NCBI GenBank assembly: GCA_964652025.1
Contig: CAZYZX010000001.1
Coordinates: forward strand, 248,001 to 312,000
DNA from: JAEXOD01 sp964652025
Lineage (GTDB): Bacteria > Bacteroidota > Ignavibacteria > Ignavibacteriales > Melioribacteraceae
DNA length: 64,000 bases
Direction of reading: 5' to 3'
Positions 9,006-17,745 of the stretch are shown here, piece by piece (positions within the stretch are counted from its first letter, which is position 1; every line of letters starts with the position of its first letter). The notes below the pieces were generated by a model. It did not search any database and was not told the DNA's origin. It was given only the letters and a program-made list of their open reading frames with translations. The position numbers and the translations under genes are program-made.

Positions 9006-10304
9006 ATGTTTGAGTATTTAAAAAATGATGAAGAAGTTTATAAAATATTAAATTTAGAAATAGGAAGAGAGCAAAATAATTTAGAGTTAATTGCCTCAGA
9101 AAATTTTGTTAGCCCTGCTGTTTTGCAAGCAGCAGGCTCTGTATTAACAAATAAATATGCAGAAGGTTATCCAGGTAAAAGATACTATGGTGGTTGCGAG
9201 TTTGTTGATATGGCAGAAGAGCTTGCAAAAGATAGACTTAAAAGGCTTTTTGGAGCAGAATATGTAAATGTTCAGCCACATAGTGGCTCGCAAGCAAATA
9301 TGGCTGTTTACATGGCGTTACTTAAACCCGGTGATAAAATATTAGGATTAAGTTTAGACCATGGTGGTCACTTAACACATGGTTCGCCTGTTAACTTTTC
9401 TGGACAAATATATAATGCTATTGGCTATCCGTTAAATCCAGAAACCAAAATGTTAGATTACAACATAATTGAAGATTTAGCAACTAAAGAAAAGCCAAAA
9501 TTAATAGTTGCTGGTGCAAGTGCATATAGTAGAGAGTGGGACTATGCAAAATTTAGAGAAATTGCAGATAAAGTTGGTGCATTATTAATGTGCGATATGT
9601 CCCATCCATCGGGCTTAATTGCTAAAGGTTTACTTAATAATCCTTTAGAATATTGTGATGTTGTTACTTCCACTACTCATAAAACTTTACGTGGACCGCG
9701 AGGTGGTGTAATTTTATTAGGTAAAGATAGAGAAAATCCATTAGGAATTAGAACAGTTAAAGGTGACCGCTTAAAGTTAATGTCTGAGCTTTTTGACGGT
9801 ATGGTAATGCCGGGCATACAAGGGGGACCATTAATGCATATAATTATGGCAAAAGCAGTTGCTTTTGGAGAAGCTTTATCAGATGACTTTAAAGTTTATG
9901 CCATGCAAGTTATTAAAAATGCAAAAGTTTTGGTTGCAGAGCTTCAAAGTTATGGATTTGAGGTTATTAGTGGTGGTACTGATAATCATCTTATGTTAGT
10001 AGATTTAACAAATAAAAATATTACTGGTAAAAAAGCAGAAAAGGTATTAGAACTAGCTGGTATGACAGTTAATAAAAATATGATACCATTTGATACCAAG
10101 AGCCCATTTGTTACAAGTGGAATTAGAATAGGTACGCCAGCAGTTACAACACGTGGCATGAAAGAAGAAGAAATGAAAGCTATTGCAAGTTTTATTAATA
10201 AAGCCTTAATTAATCAAGATAATGAAGATGAGTTAAGGAAAATTAACAACGAAGTTAAAGAATTGTGCAATAGATTTCCATTATATTCTAACATAATAAT
10301 GTAA
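9006..10304 (+). CDS. glyA: Serine hydroxymethyltransferase
   Basis: A PLP enzyme that interconverts serine and glycine while loading tetrahydrofolate with a one-carbon unit. Family motifs are NLELIASENFVS, YAEGYPGKRYYGG, HSGSQANMAVY, DMSHPSGL and TTHKTLRGPRGG, the last holding the Schiff-base lysine at about residue 226; GGTDNHLMLVDL lies near the C-terminal domain. The length of about 432 residues is normal. ATG at 9006 is taken as the start; a TTG two codons upstream at 9000 is equally possible and changes nothing important. It is followed closely by tatC. Confidence 0.97.
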   Translation: MFEYLKNDEEVYKILNLEIGREQNNLELIASENFVSPAVLQAAGSVLTNKYAEGYPGKRYYGGCEFVDMAEELAKDRLKRLFGAEYVNVQPHSGSQANMAVYMALLKPGDKILGLSLDHGGHLTHGSPVNFSGQIYNAIGYPLNPETKMLDYNIIEDLATKEKPKLIVAGASAYSREWDYAKFREIADKVGALLMCDMSHPSGLIAKGLLNNPLEYCDVVTSTTHKTLRGPRGGVILLGKDRENPLGIRTVKGDRLKLMSELFDGMVMPGIQGGPLMHIIMAKAVAFGEALSDDFKVYAMQVIKNAKVLVAELQSYGFEVISGGTDNHLMLVDLTNKNITGKKAEKVLELAGMTVNKNMIPFDTKSPFVTSGIRIGTPAVTTRGMKEEEMKAIASFINKALINQDNEDELRKINNEVKELCNRFPLYSNIIM

Positions 10305-10315
10305 GGATTTACGTC

Positions 10316-11050
10316 TTGTCACCTAAGCAAGTTCAAGATGCGGAAATGCCTTTTTTAGATCACTTGGAGGAGCTTAGGTGGCGAATAATTAAATCTCTTT
10401 TAGGAGTAATATTTGCTACTATAATAAGTTTTATATTTATAGATTTTTTTATAGAGCATATATTTTTAGTACCCGCAAAATCTAGTAACATAAAATTACA
10501 AAATTTAAAACCTTTTGGTCAATTATTTTTATATTTTGAAGTTGCATTAATCATTGGTGTTGTACTTAGTTTACCTATTATACTTTATCAATTTTGGAAG
10601 TTCATTTCGCCCGCATTAAAAGAAAATGAACGCAAGTATATTGTACTTATCGTATTTTTTTCTACATTATGTTTTTTTTCTGGGATTGTATTTGCATATT
10701 TTGTAATGTTGCCATTATCATTGCAATTTGCCGCAGGTTTTGGAAGTGCAAGTATTGAAAATAATATTGCTATAGATGAATATTTAAGTATTATTATAAG
10801 TGTTATGTTGGCAGCTGGAACCGTATTCGAGCTACCTATGTTATCCTTTTTATTAGCAAAATTGGGAATAATAACAGCAAAATTTATGCGTAAATATAGA
10901 AGACACGCATACGTTGCAGTATTTATTTTATCTGCTGTTTTAACACCTGGAACAGATCCTTTATCTCAAGTTTTATTAGCAATTCCTTTGGTTTTATTGT
11001 ATGAAATAAGTATATTAGTTGCTAAAATTTTCCAAAAAAAAGTTGACTAA
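10316..11050 (+). CDS. tatC: Sec-independent protein translocase TatC
   Basis: A 244-residue integral inner-membrane protein with about six membrane segments, the core receptor for twin-arginine signal peptides. The cytoplasmic N-terminus MPFLDHLEELRWRIIKSL and the loop FWKFISPALKENERKY are diagnostic for TatC, and FELPMLSFLLAKLGI and LTPGTDPLSQ match later segments. The start is TTG at 10316 with AAGGA upstream. Downstream lie two proteins with Tat-type leaders in the alternative complex III operon, which are likely clients. tatA/tatB are not seen in the window. Confidence 0.95.
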   Translation: MSPKQVQDAEMPFLDHLEELRWRIIKSLLGVIFATIISFIFIDFFIEHIFLVPAKSSNIKLQNLKPFGQLFLYFEVALIIGVVLSLPIILYQFWKFISPALKENERKYIVLIVFFSTLCFFSGIVFAYFVMLPLSLQFAAGFGSASIENNIAIDEYLSIIISVMLAAGTVFELPMLSFLLAKLGIITAKFMRKYRRHAYVAVFILSAVLTPGTDPLSQVLLAIPLVLLYEISILVAKIFQKKVD

Positions 11051-12023
11051 TTTGAGTTTAAGCCAAATAATAGAGTACTACGACAGCGAACTTAAAACAT
11101 TTAATCAGCGGTTTCGCTTGTCTATGAAATCTAATGTTGCTATTTTAGAGCTAATAACAAGATACATTTTAAGGCAAAAAAGTAAAAAAATAAGACCTTT
11201 ATTAGTTATTCTTTCTGCTAAGTTATGTGGAGAAATTGACGAGCGAACCTACCGCGGCGCTAACTTAGTAGAATTATTACATACGGCAACGTTAGTTCAT
11301 GATGATGTTGTAGATAGTGCAGAAGAAAGAAGAGGATTTCCATCGATAAATGCAATTTGGAAAAATAAGATTGCAGTTTTAATGGGAGATTATCTTTTAG
11401 CAAGAGGACTAATGTTAGCTGTTGAAGGAAACGATTTTGATTTTTTACGTGTTATTACAACAACTGTTAAAAGAATGTCTGAAGGAGAGCTTTTGCAAAT
11501 TAGTAAAACTAGAAGACTAAATAATAATTATGATACATATATTAAGATAATATCGGATAAAACAGCTTCTTTAATATCAACTTGTTGTGAAATTGGTGCT
11601 CGAAGTGTTACAGAAGATTCTAACAAAATTAATGCTTTAGTTCAGTATGGAGAAAATTTAGGAATTGCTTTCCAAATAATTGATGATATATTAGATTATA
11701 TAGGTAAAAAGAAATTATTTGGTAAACCTTTAGGAGGAGATATAAAGGAGAAAAAATTAACATTACCATTAATATATGCATTAGAGAATAGTTCAAAAAG
11801 TGAAAAAAATGAAATTATAAGCTTAATTAAAAAAAGCAAAAAACAAGAGGATATTAAGAGAGTTATTGATTTTGTTATTGAAAAAAAGGGCATAGAATAT
11901 TCTTATAGAATTGCAAAAGAATATGCCGCTAAAGCCAAAGATAATTTATCTGTTTTTCCAGATTCTATTGTTAAGGGTCATTTATTTAGTATTGTGGATT
12001 TTGTTATTGATAGGACCAATTAA
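11043..12023 (+). CDS. ispB: Polyprenyl diphosphate synthase (IspB type)
   Basis: An all-helical trans-isoprenyl synthase that elongates farnesyl-type diphosphates with IPP, most likely for the menaquinone side chain. Both aspartate-rich motifs are present: HDDVVDSAEERRG (first, FARM) and QIIDDILDYIG (second), followed by KPLGGDIKEKKLTLPLIYAL. The KKIRPLLVILSA segment binds the substrate diphosphate. The start is uncertain: only TTG codons are available (11019, 11043, 11052). I chose 11043, which overlaps the tatC stop by eight bases. Product chain length cannot be read from sequence with certainty. Confidence 0.9.
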   Translation: MTNLSLSQIIEYYDSELKTFNQRFRLSMKSNVAILELITRYILRQKSKKIRPLLVILSAKLCGEIDERTYRGANLVELLHTATLVHDDVVDSAEERRGFPSINAIWKNKIAVLMGDYLLARGLMLAVEGNDFDFLRVITTTVKRMSEGELLQISKTRRLNNNYDTYIKIISDKTASLISTCCEIGARSVTEDSNKINALVQYGENLGIAFQIIDDILDYIGKKKLFGKPLGGDIKEKKLTLPLIYALENSSKSEKNEIISLIKKSKKQEDIKRVIDFVIEKKGIEYSYRIAKEYAAKAKDNLSVFPDSIVKGHLFSIVDFVIDRTN

Positions 12024-12046
12024 TAACTATTTTAGCGGTAATAAAA

Positions 12047-12448
12047 ATGATTATTTATTCTATCGGCAAAAGAATTAAAAAATTTTTTAAAGTTATTGTT
12101 ACAAATTTTGATAATAAACCAATTCCAAAAGATATTGGTTTATATGAATATGATGTATCTAAAGATACTTCAAAGGATGGTGTATACATTGTAAGGTATC
12201 CAAACAAAAAAATAAAAGCGGAATTATTTTATTTAAATGGGAAATTAAATGGTATTTGCAATTTTTATTATGAAAATGGTAGAATAAAAGCAAGGGAAGA
12301 ATACAAAAATGGTATTTTAGACGGAACTACAAAAAGATACTACACGTTTGGTATATTGCAAGCCGAAGAATTATATAAAGATGGTAAATTAATAAGACTT
12401 AAAGAATATAACGACGAAGGAAGATTGATTAAAGAAACAAAATTTTAG
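12047..12448 (+). CDS. MORN-repeat (YwqK-like) small protein
   Basis: A 133-residue protein made largely of MORN_2-type repeats, seen as the periodic units YPNKKIKAELFYLNGKLNG, YENGRIKAREEYKNGILDG, YTFGILQAEELYKDGKLI and NDEGRLIKETKF. Proteins of this kind are common in Bacteroidota and usually lack an assigned function. The first 30 residues are basic and contain no clear signal peptide, so it is probably cytosolic or membrane-associated. It is the last gene before the respiratory operon, from which a 119-base gap separates it. Confidence 0.7.
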   Translation: MIIYSIGKRIKKFFKVIVTNFDNKPIPKDIGLYEYDVSKDTSKDGVYIVRYPNKKIKAELFYLNGKLNGICNFYYENGRIKAREEYKNGILDGTTKRYYTFGILQAEELYKDGKLIRLKEYNDEGRLIKETKF

Positions 12449-12515
12449 TGTAGAAAGAAATTTTGTTTTGTAAAATAAATATATTTTTATATATTAAAAA
12501 TACAAATATTAAAAT

Positions 12516-12538
12516 ATACATAATGTCCTGTTATGTAT
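12516..12538. promoter_or_regulatory. Inverted repeat upstream of respiratory operon, possible operator
   Basis: A perfect 8-base inverted repeat (ATACATAA / TTATGTAT) with a 7-base spacer (TGTCCTG) sits 29 bases before the actA start, inside the only gap ahead of the 14.6-kb respiratory operon. Its dyad form and place suit a dimeric regulator, for example of the CRP/FNR superfamily, but it does not match the canonical FNR or CRP half-sites. In AT-rich DNA, dyads of this length arise by chance, so this is a candidate only. Confidence 0.35.
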
Positions 12539-12567
12539 TGTATTGATATGAAAATTATAGGTATAAA

Positions 12568-13137
12568 ATGAAAAAACGTTTACTAGATTATACCCTAAAA
12601 ATAAGAATCCCTTTAGTTTTATTTGTAATAGTTTCCTCATTTATAATAACATTTTATGCAAGTCGTGCAGAAAGAGATGGAATAGGGTACCAACCACTTC
12701 AGCCGATTAAATATTCCCATAAATTACATGCTGGAACAATGGGAATCGATTGCCAGTATTGTCATACGGGTGTTACAAAAGGAAGACATGCATTAGTTCC
12801 TTCTGTAAATATATGCATGAATTGCCACACTGTTGCAAGAAAAGATAGACCTGAAATTATTAAACTAACTGAGTATTACGAAAAAGGTAAACCACTACCT
12901 TGGGAAAGAATACATCAAGTACCAAAGTATGCATATTTCAATCACTCAGTTCATGTTAATAGAGGGGTTGCATGCGAAACATGCCATGGCGATGTAAAAA
13001 ATATGGAAGTAGTTGCTCAAGTTAGAAGTTTTACAATGACTGCATGTTTAGAGTGCCATCGTCATCCAGAAACTCAATTAGCTTATTTAGATAAAGTAAA
13101 TAAGGGTCCAACAAATTGCGCTGCATGCCATAGATAG
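12568..13137 (+). CDS. actA: Alternative complex III pentahaem cytochrome c subunit ActA
   Basis: A 189-residue c-type cytochrome anchored by an N-terminal membrane helix (about residues 11-31), with the haem domain in the periplasm. Five CXXCH haem-binding sites can be counted: CQYCH, CMNCH, CETCH, CLECH and CAACH, matching the pentahaem ActA subunit of quinol:cytochrome c oxidoreductase (alternative complex III). Spaced histidines (HKLH, FNHSVH) may supply distal ligands. It is the first gene of the operon, and actB, actC, the actD-E fusion and actF follow in the usual family order. Confidence 0.93.
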   Translation: MKKRLLDYTLKIRIPLVLFVIVSSFIITFYASRAERDGIGYQPLQPIKYSHKLHAGTMGIDCQYCHTGVTKGRHALVPSVNICMNCHTVARKDRPEIIKLTEYYEKGKPLPWERIHQVPKYAYFNHSVHVNRGVACETCHGDVKNMEVVAQVRSFTMTACLECHRHPETQLAYLDKVNKGPTNCAACHR

Positions 13138-13147
13138 GAGAGTAATT

Positions 13148-13330
13148 ATGAATAAATTTGATAGAAGGGATTTTGTTAAAAAATTAGGTTTAGGAGTGTT
13201 AGGATTATCTTTTATTTCTTTTAATCCTCTTAAATTTAAATCAAAAAATACCTTATTTGATAGCAAAAGTAAAATCAATATAAAATCTAATCCAGTAGCC
13301 GTTAAAAGAACAAATATTAAAAGGTTTTAG
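13148..13330 (+). CDS. Small twin-arginine leader protein between actA and actB
   Basis: A 60-residue protein with its own ribosome site (TAGGAGAG) ten bases after actA and two bases before actB. Residues 6-11 read RRDFVK, a twin-arginine motif, followed by a hydrophobic stretch (LGLGVLGLSFISF). The remaining 35 residues are short, basic and lack cysteines or any recognisable domain. It could be a Tat-exported or Tat-anchored small subunit, or an assembly peptide for complex III. It is unlikely to be a misread start of actB, because actB begins in a different reading frame after this gene's own stop codon and carries its own leader. I do not recognise a family. Confidence 0.65.
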   Translation: MNKFDRRDFVKKLGLGVLGLSFISFNPLKFKSKNTLFDSKSKINIKSNPVAVKRTNIKRF

Positions 13331-13332
13331 TA

Positions 13333-16300
13333 ATGGATAACAATTCTGAAAGCAAAAATTATACTAGGAATTTCAATTTATCGGGTAAAAATGAACAAGA
13401 AGAAATAAAGCAAAGAGGGGAATTTTTACCAGAAACTGTTGCAAAATTTGATTTAGAAAGTGAATCTACATTAAGTAGAAGAAAATTTTTAGCTTTATTG
13501 GCGGCTTCTGCAGCTTTTACTGCTACAGCTTGCAGTGATTACAGAGATAAAGGTAAAATTATTCCCTATAATAAAAGACCCGAAGAAATACTACCTGGCA
13601 CGGCTAATTATTATAGCTCTACATGTAATGGATGTAGCGATAAGTGTGGAATTTTGATAAAAACAAGAGAAGGTAGACCAATTAAAATAGATGGAAATCC
13701 TGATCATCCAATTAATAAGGGAAAGATTTGTGCAACTGGTCAAGCTTCAATTTTAGACCTATATGATCCAAGCAGGTTAAAATCTCCTTTAATTGATAAT
13801 AAAGAAAGTGACTGGGCAACTATTGATAACAAAATTATTGATGAACTTAATAATTGTGTTAAAAATAATTTAGAAATTGCAATTTTATCAGATGTTGTAA
13901 AATCTCCTACTCAAGTAAAACTTTTTAATAATTTTATTAGTAAATATCCTGTTACCAAACTTTATTTTTACAATTTATATTCTAACTTAAGTTATTATAA
14001 TGCATTAAAAAATCTTTTTGGTATAAATTATAAGCCAAAGTTTTTGTTTAACAAAGCTAAAATTGTTGTTTCGGTTGGTAGTGATTTTTTAGGTAAAGAA
14101 GATAATTTAATTGAAAATATTAATTTATTTACAGAAACTAGAAACGTAGATAATATAAATAATTTTAGCAGATTGTATTCTATTGAAGGGAATTTATCTT
14201 TAACGGGTACAAATGCAGATTATCGATTTGCTATTAATCCATCAGATTATAATGAGTTTTTATTGTCTATAATTAATGAACTAGCTAAAAAAGGTTATTC
14301 ATTACCTAATGAATTAAGTTCAGTTGCAAATAATTATAATCTTAAGGACTTTGTAAAAAAATATTCATTAAATGAAACAAATGTTAATAATTTAGTTAAC
14401 GATTTAATTAAATTTTCCAAGGATACTTTAATTGTACCAGGAGAAAATTTAAGTGAAAGTAATTATTTATTAATTTTTGGATTAAATAAAGCATTAAATA
14501 ATCTTGATTTGGTTGATTTTGGCAATGGTGAAAAATTATTTTACAATTTATCCACTAAAGATGAGTTAAAAAGTTTAGTTGACAATATGAAAAGTGAAAA
14601 AGTGGGAATGGTAATTAATTTTGATACCGATCCTATTTATACTATGCCAAAAGATATCTTGTTTGAAGAAGGATATAAGAAGGTTAAAACAAGAGTTACT
14701 TTGTGTGAATCCTTAAACGATACTGCCGAGATAAGTAATTATGTACTTCCTATTAATAATCAGTTAGAAAGTTGGGGATTTTATAATACTAAAGAAGGTG
14801 TATATAGTTTTCAACAACCTGTAATTTCACCAATTTTTAATACCAGAGAAAAAGAGAGTTTATTATTAAGTTTTATTAGTGGAAAATATAACGAATATGA
14901 TTATTACAATTTTATTCAAACTTATTTTAAGGAAGAGATATATACAAAACTAAATAGTACTGCAAATTTTGAAGAAGTTTGGAATAATTGTTTACATGAT
15001 GGAGTTATACAGTTAAAAACAGCTGAAAAGGTAAACGTTACTTTAAATAATGTTATAAAGGACATAAAAGTAAATAAAAATAGCGATAAAATTACATTAT
15101 TATTAGAAAAAAATTATTTTATTAAAGATGGAAAATTTGCTAATAATGGGTGGCTTCAAGAAATACCACATCCTATAAGCAAAGTAGCTTGGGATAATTA
15201 TGCTGCAATATCTACACAAATGGGTAAGCGCCTTAATTTAGAAATGAATGATGTTATAGAAATAAATTATAAGGGCAAAAAAGTTAAAGCACCAGTTTTG
15301 ATACAACCAGGATTGCCAGATAATTTTATTGCTATAGAATTAGGTTATGGGAGGAATATAATTGCAGAAGTTGGCAAAGATGTTGGATTTAATGCGAACG
15401 TTCTTTTAGACAATGAAGGGGAAAAATTTATTTTAGAAGGTGTATCAATTAGCAAGACAAATGAAAGATACACATTAGCATCATCACAAGAACATAATCC
15501 TATAGACGAACCATTAACAAAAGAGTTACATCGTAAAAGACATATTATTCAAGAAGGAACAATATTACAATATGTTAAAGAACCAAAGTTTTTAGAAAAA
15601 TATAAAGCAGAAAAACTTAACATTATGCAGGAATTTAAGTATAACGGTGTTAAGTGGGGAATGGCAATAGATTTAAATAAATGTACTGGCTGTGCAATAT
15701 GTGTAGCTTCTTGTAATGTTGAAAATAATATACCTGTAGTAGGAAAAGAGCAATATAACAAGGGCAGGGAAATGCAATGGATGAGGATAGATAGATATTA
15801 TAGTGGTAGTCCAGAAAATCCTTTAATTAGCAATCAACCAATGTTATGCCAGCATTGTGACCAAGCTCCTTGTGAAAATGTTTGCCCAGTTAATGCTACA
15901 AACCATAGCGAAGATGGATTGAACCAAATGACTTACAATAGGTGCGTTGGAACAAGGTATTGTAGTAATAACTGTCCATATAAAGTGCGTAGATTTAACT
16001 TTTTCAATTTTAGAGATCATTTTGAAAATGCATACTATGATAATGAATTAAGTGGAATGGTAAATAATCCAGAGGTTACCGTTAGAAGCCGTGGTGTGAT
16101 GGAAAAATGTACATTTTGTGTACAGCGAATAATGGAAGCTAGACAAGAGGCAATTAAAAATAATGTTCCATTAAAGGGAACTGATGTAGTTACAGCATGT
16201 CAGCAAGCATGTCCATCGCAAGCAATAGTATTTGGTGATGTAAATGATAAAAATAGTGAAGTATATAGATTGAGAAATCATCAATTGGGATATCATGTAT

Positions 16301-16374
16301 TAGAAGAATTAAATATAAGACCAAACATTACATATATCGCAAAATTAAGAAACACACATTCGGAGGAAATATAG
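13333..16374 (+). CDS. actB: Alternative complex III iron-sulfur subunit ActB
   Basis: A 1013-residue periplasmic subunit with the two-part layout of ActB. After a 47-residue leader extension comes a Tat motif SRRKFL (residues 48-53) and a lipobox-like TATAC with Cys67. The N-terminal molybdopterin-oxidoreductase-like domain follows, with CNGCSDKCG and GNPDHPINKGKIC. The C-terminal quarter is a four-cluster ferredoxin domain: CTGCAICVASC, CQHCDQAPCENVC, CVGTRYCSNNC and CTFCVQRI...ACQQAC. It carries electrons from menaquinol to the haem subunits and binds to ActC. In characterised complexes the N-terminal domain holds no molybdenum cofactor. The stop codon overlaps the actC start. Confidence 0.95.
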   Translation: MDNNSESKNYTRNFNLSGKNEQEEIKQRGEFLPETVAKFDLESESTLSRRKFLALLAASAAFTATACSDYRDKGKIIPYNKRPEEILPGTANYYSSTCNGCSDKCGILIKTREGRPIKIDGNPDHPINKGKICATGQASILDLYDPSRLKSPLIDNKESDWATIDNKIIDELNNCVKNNLEIAILSDVVKSPTQVKLFNNFISKYPVTKLYFYNLYSNLSYYNALKNLFGINYKPKFLFNKAKIVVSVGSDFLGKEDNLIENINLFTETRNVDNINNFSRLYSIEGNLSLTGTNADYRFAINPSDYNEFLLSIINELAKKGYSLPNELSSVANNYNLKDFVKKYSLNETNVNNLVNDLIKFSKDTLIVPGENLSESNYLLIFGLNKALNNLDLVDFGNGEKLFYNLSTKDELKSLVDNMKSEKVGMVINFDTDPIYTMPKDILFEEGYKKVKTRVTLCESLNDTAEISNYVLPINNQLESWGFYNTKEGVYSFQQPVISPIFNTREKESLLLSFISGKYNEYDYYNFIQTYFKEEIYTKLNSTANFEEVWNNCLHDGVIQLKTAEKVNVTLNNVIKDIKVNKNSDKITLLLEKNYFIKDGKFANNGWLQEIPHPISKVAWDNYAAISTQMGKRLNLEMNDVIEINYKGKKVKAPVLIQPGLPDNFIAIELGYGRNIIAEVGKDVGFNANVLLDNEGEKFILEGVSISKTNERYTLASSQEHNPIDEPLTKELHRKRHIIQEGTILQYVKEPKFLEKYKAEKLNIMQEFKYNGVKWGMAIDLNKCTGCAICVASCNVENNIPVVGKEQYNKGREMQWMRIDRYYSGSPENPLISNQPMLCQHCDQAPCENVCPVNATNHSEDGLNQMTYNRCVGTRYCSNNCPYKVRRFNFFNFRDHFENAYYDNELSGMVNNPEVTVRSRGVMEKCTFCVQRIMEARQEAIKNNVPLKGTDVVTACQQACPSQAIVFGDVNDKNSEVYRLRNHQLGYHVLEELNIRPNITYIAKLRNTHSEEI

Positions 16375-17744
16375 TGTCTAATGTGGAATTAACGGAAGAA
16401 ATATCCGTAATAGAAGGGAAACCAACGTTACGTTCGATTGATGATATTATTGCAAAGCCTTTAGAGACAAAACCAGATAAAAAGTATTTTATTGCTTTAA
16501 GTATTACTGGCACAATGTTAATGATAGGGGCAATATCATTAGGCTTATCATTATATTATGGTGTTGGTATGTGGGGTAATAATAATCCTGTTGGTTGGGC
16601 TTTTGATATTGTTAACTTTGTATTTTGGGTTGGTATAGGTCATGCTGGTACCTTAATTTCTGCAATATTATTTTTATTTAGGCAAAAATGGCGTAATGGT
16701 ATAGCAAGATTTGCTGAAGGTATGACTATTTTTGCAGTTATGACAGCTGGTTTATTCCCAGCAATTCACGTTGGTAGGCCATGGTTAGATGGTTATTTAT
16801 TTCCATATCCCAATCAACATTCTCTTTGGGTCAACTTTACATCTCCATTATTGTGGGACGTATTTGCAGTTTCCACCTATTTTACTGTATCATTTATATT
16901 TTGGTATGTTGGATTAATTCCAGATTTTGCTACATTAAGAGATAGAACAACAAATAAAATTAAAAAAATAATTTATTCAGTTTTTAGTTTAGGTTGGAGG
17001 CACTCTACCAGGCATTGGCAACATTATGAATTAGTATATTTAATATTAGCGGGTTTTGCAACTCCTTTAGTGTTATCAGTACATACAATAGTTAGTTTTG
17101 ATTTTGCGGTTTCTATATTACCTGGTTGGCATACAACTATATTTCCACCATACTTTGTAGCTGGTGCTGTGTTTTCTGGATTTGCGATGGTACAAAATGT
17201 ACTAATCTTTATTAGAAAAATATTTAACTACGAGCATATAATAACATTAAATACTTTAGAAAAAATGAATAAAGTTATGTTATTAACGGGTATGTTAGTA
17301 GGTTATGCATATGGTATGGAATTTTTTATTGCATGGTATAGCGGAGTACAGGCAGAACAGTTCACTTTTATTAACAGAGCATTTGGGCCTTATGCTTGGG
17401 CCTATTGGATAATGGTTTCCTGCAATGTAATATTTCCACAATTATTTTGGTTCAAAAAGATTAGACGCTCGATACCAGTTATGTTTGTAATAGGTGTATT
17501 AGTTAATGTTGGTATGTGGTTTGAGAGATTTGTTATAACAGTAACATCATTAAGTAGGGACTTTTTACCATCAAGTTGGGCATATTATAAACCAACAATT
17601 ATAGATTTTGGAATATTAATAGGTAGTTTTGGTTTATTCTTTACATTATTGTTGTTATTTATCAAAACACTTCCTGTTGTATCAATAGCAGAAGTTAAGG
17701 CAGTTGTAGATGGTGCACAACCGCATCATAGTGAGGAACATTAA
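16374..17744 (+). CDS. actC: Alternative complex III membrane subunit ActC (NrfD/PsrC family)
   Basis: A 456-residue integral membrane protein with about ten helices that forms the quinol-binding module paired with ActB. Typical features are the segment NPVGWAFDIVNFVFWVGIGH, the HVGRPW motif (about residue 125), SVHTIVSFDFAVSILPGWHT and AWYSG near the fourth quarter. The start is GTG at 16374, inside the actB stop, with CGGAGGAA twelve bases upstream. The C-terminus is histidine-rich (PHHSEEH). Placement directly after actB is the conserved order of these operons. Confidence 0.94.
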   Translation: MSNVELTEEISVIEGKPTLRSIDDIIAKPLETKPDKKYFIALSITGTMLMIGAISLGLSLYYGVGMWGNNNPVGWAFDIVNFVFWVGIGHAGTLISAILFLFRQKWRNGIARFAEGMTIFAVMTAGLFPAIHVGRPWLDGYLFPYPNQHSLWVNFTSPLLWDVFAVSTYFTVSFIFWYVGLIPDFATLRDRTTNKIKKIIYSVFSLGWRHSTRHWQHYELVYLILAGFATPLVLSVHTIVSFDFAVSILPGWHTTIFPPYFVAGAVFSGFAMVQNVLIFIRKIFNYEHIITLNTLEKMNKVMLLTGMLVGYAYGMEFFIAWYSGVQAEQFTFINRAFGPYAWAYWIMVSCNVIFPQLFWFKKIRRSIPVMFVIGVLVNVGMWFERFVITVTSLSRDFLPSSWAYYKPTIIDFGILIGSFGLFFTLLLLFIKTLPVVSIAEVKAVVDGAQPHHSEEH

Positions 17745-17745
17745 T

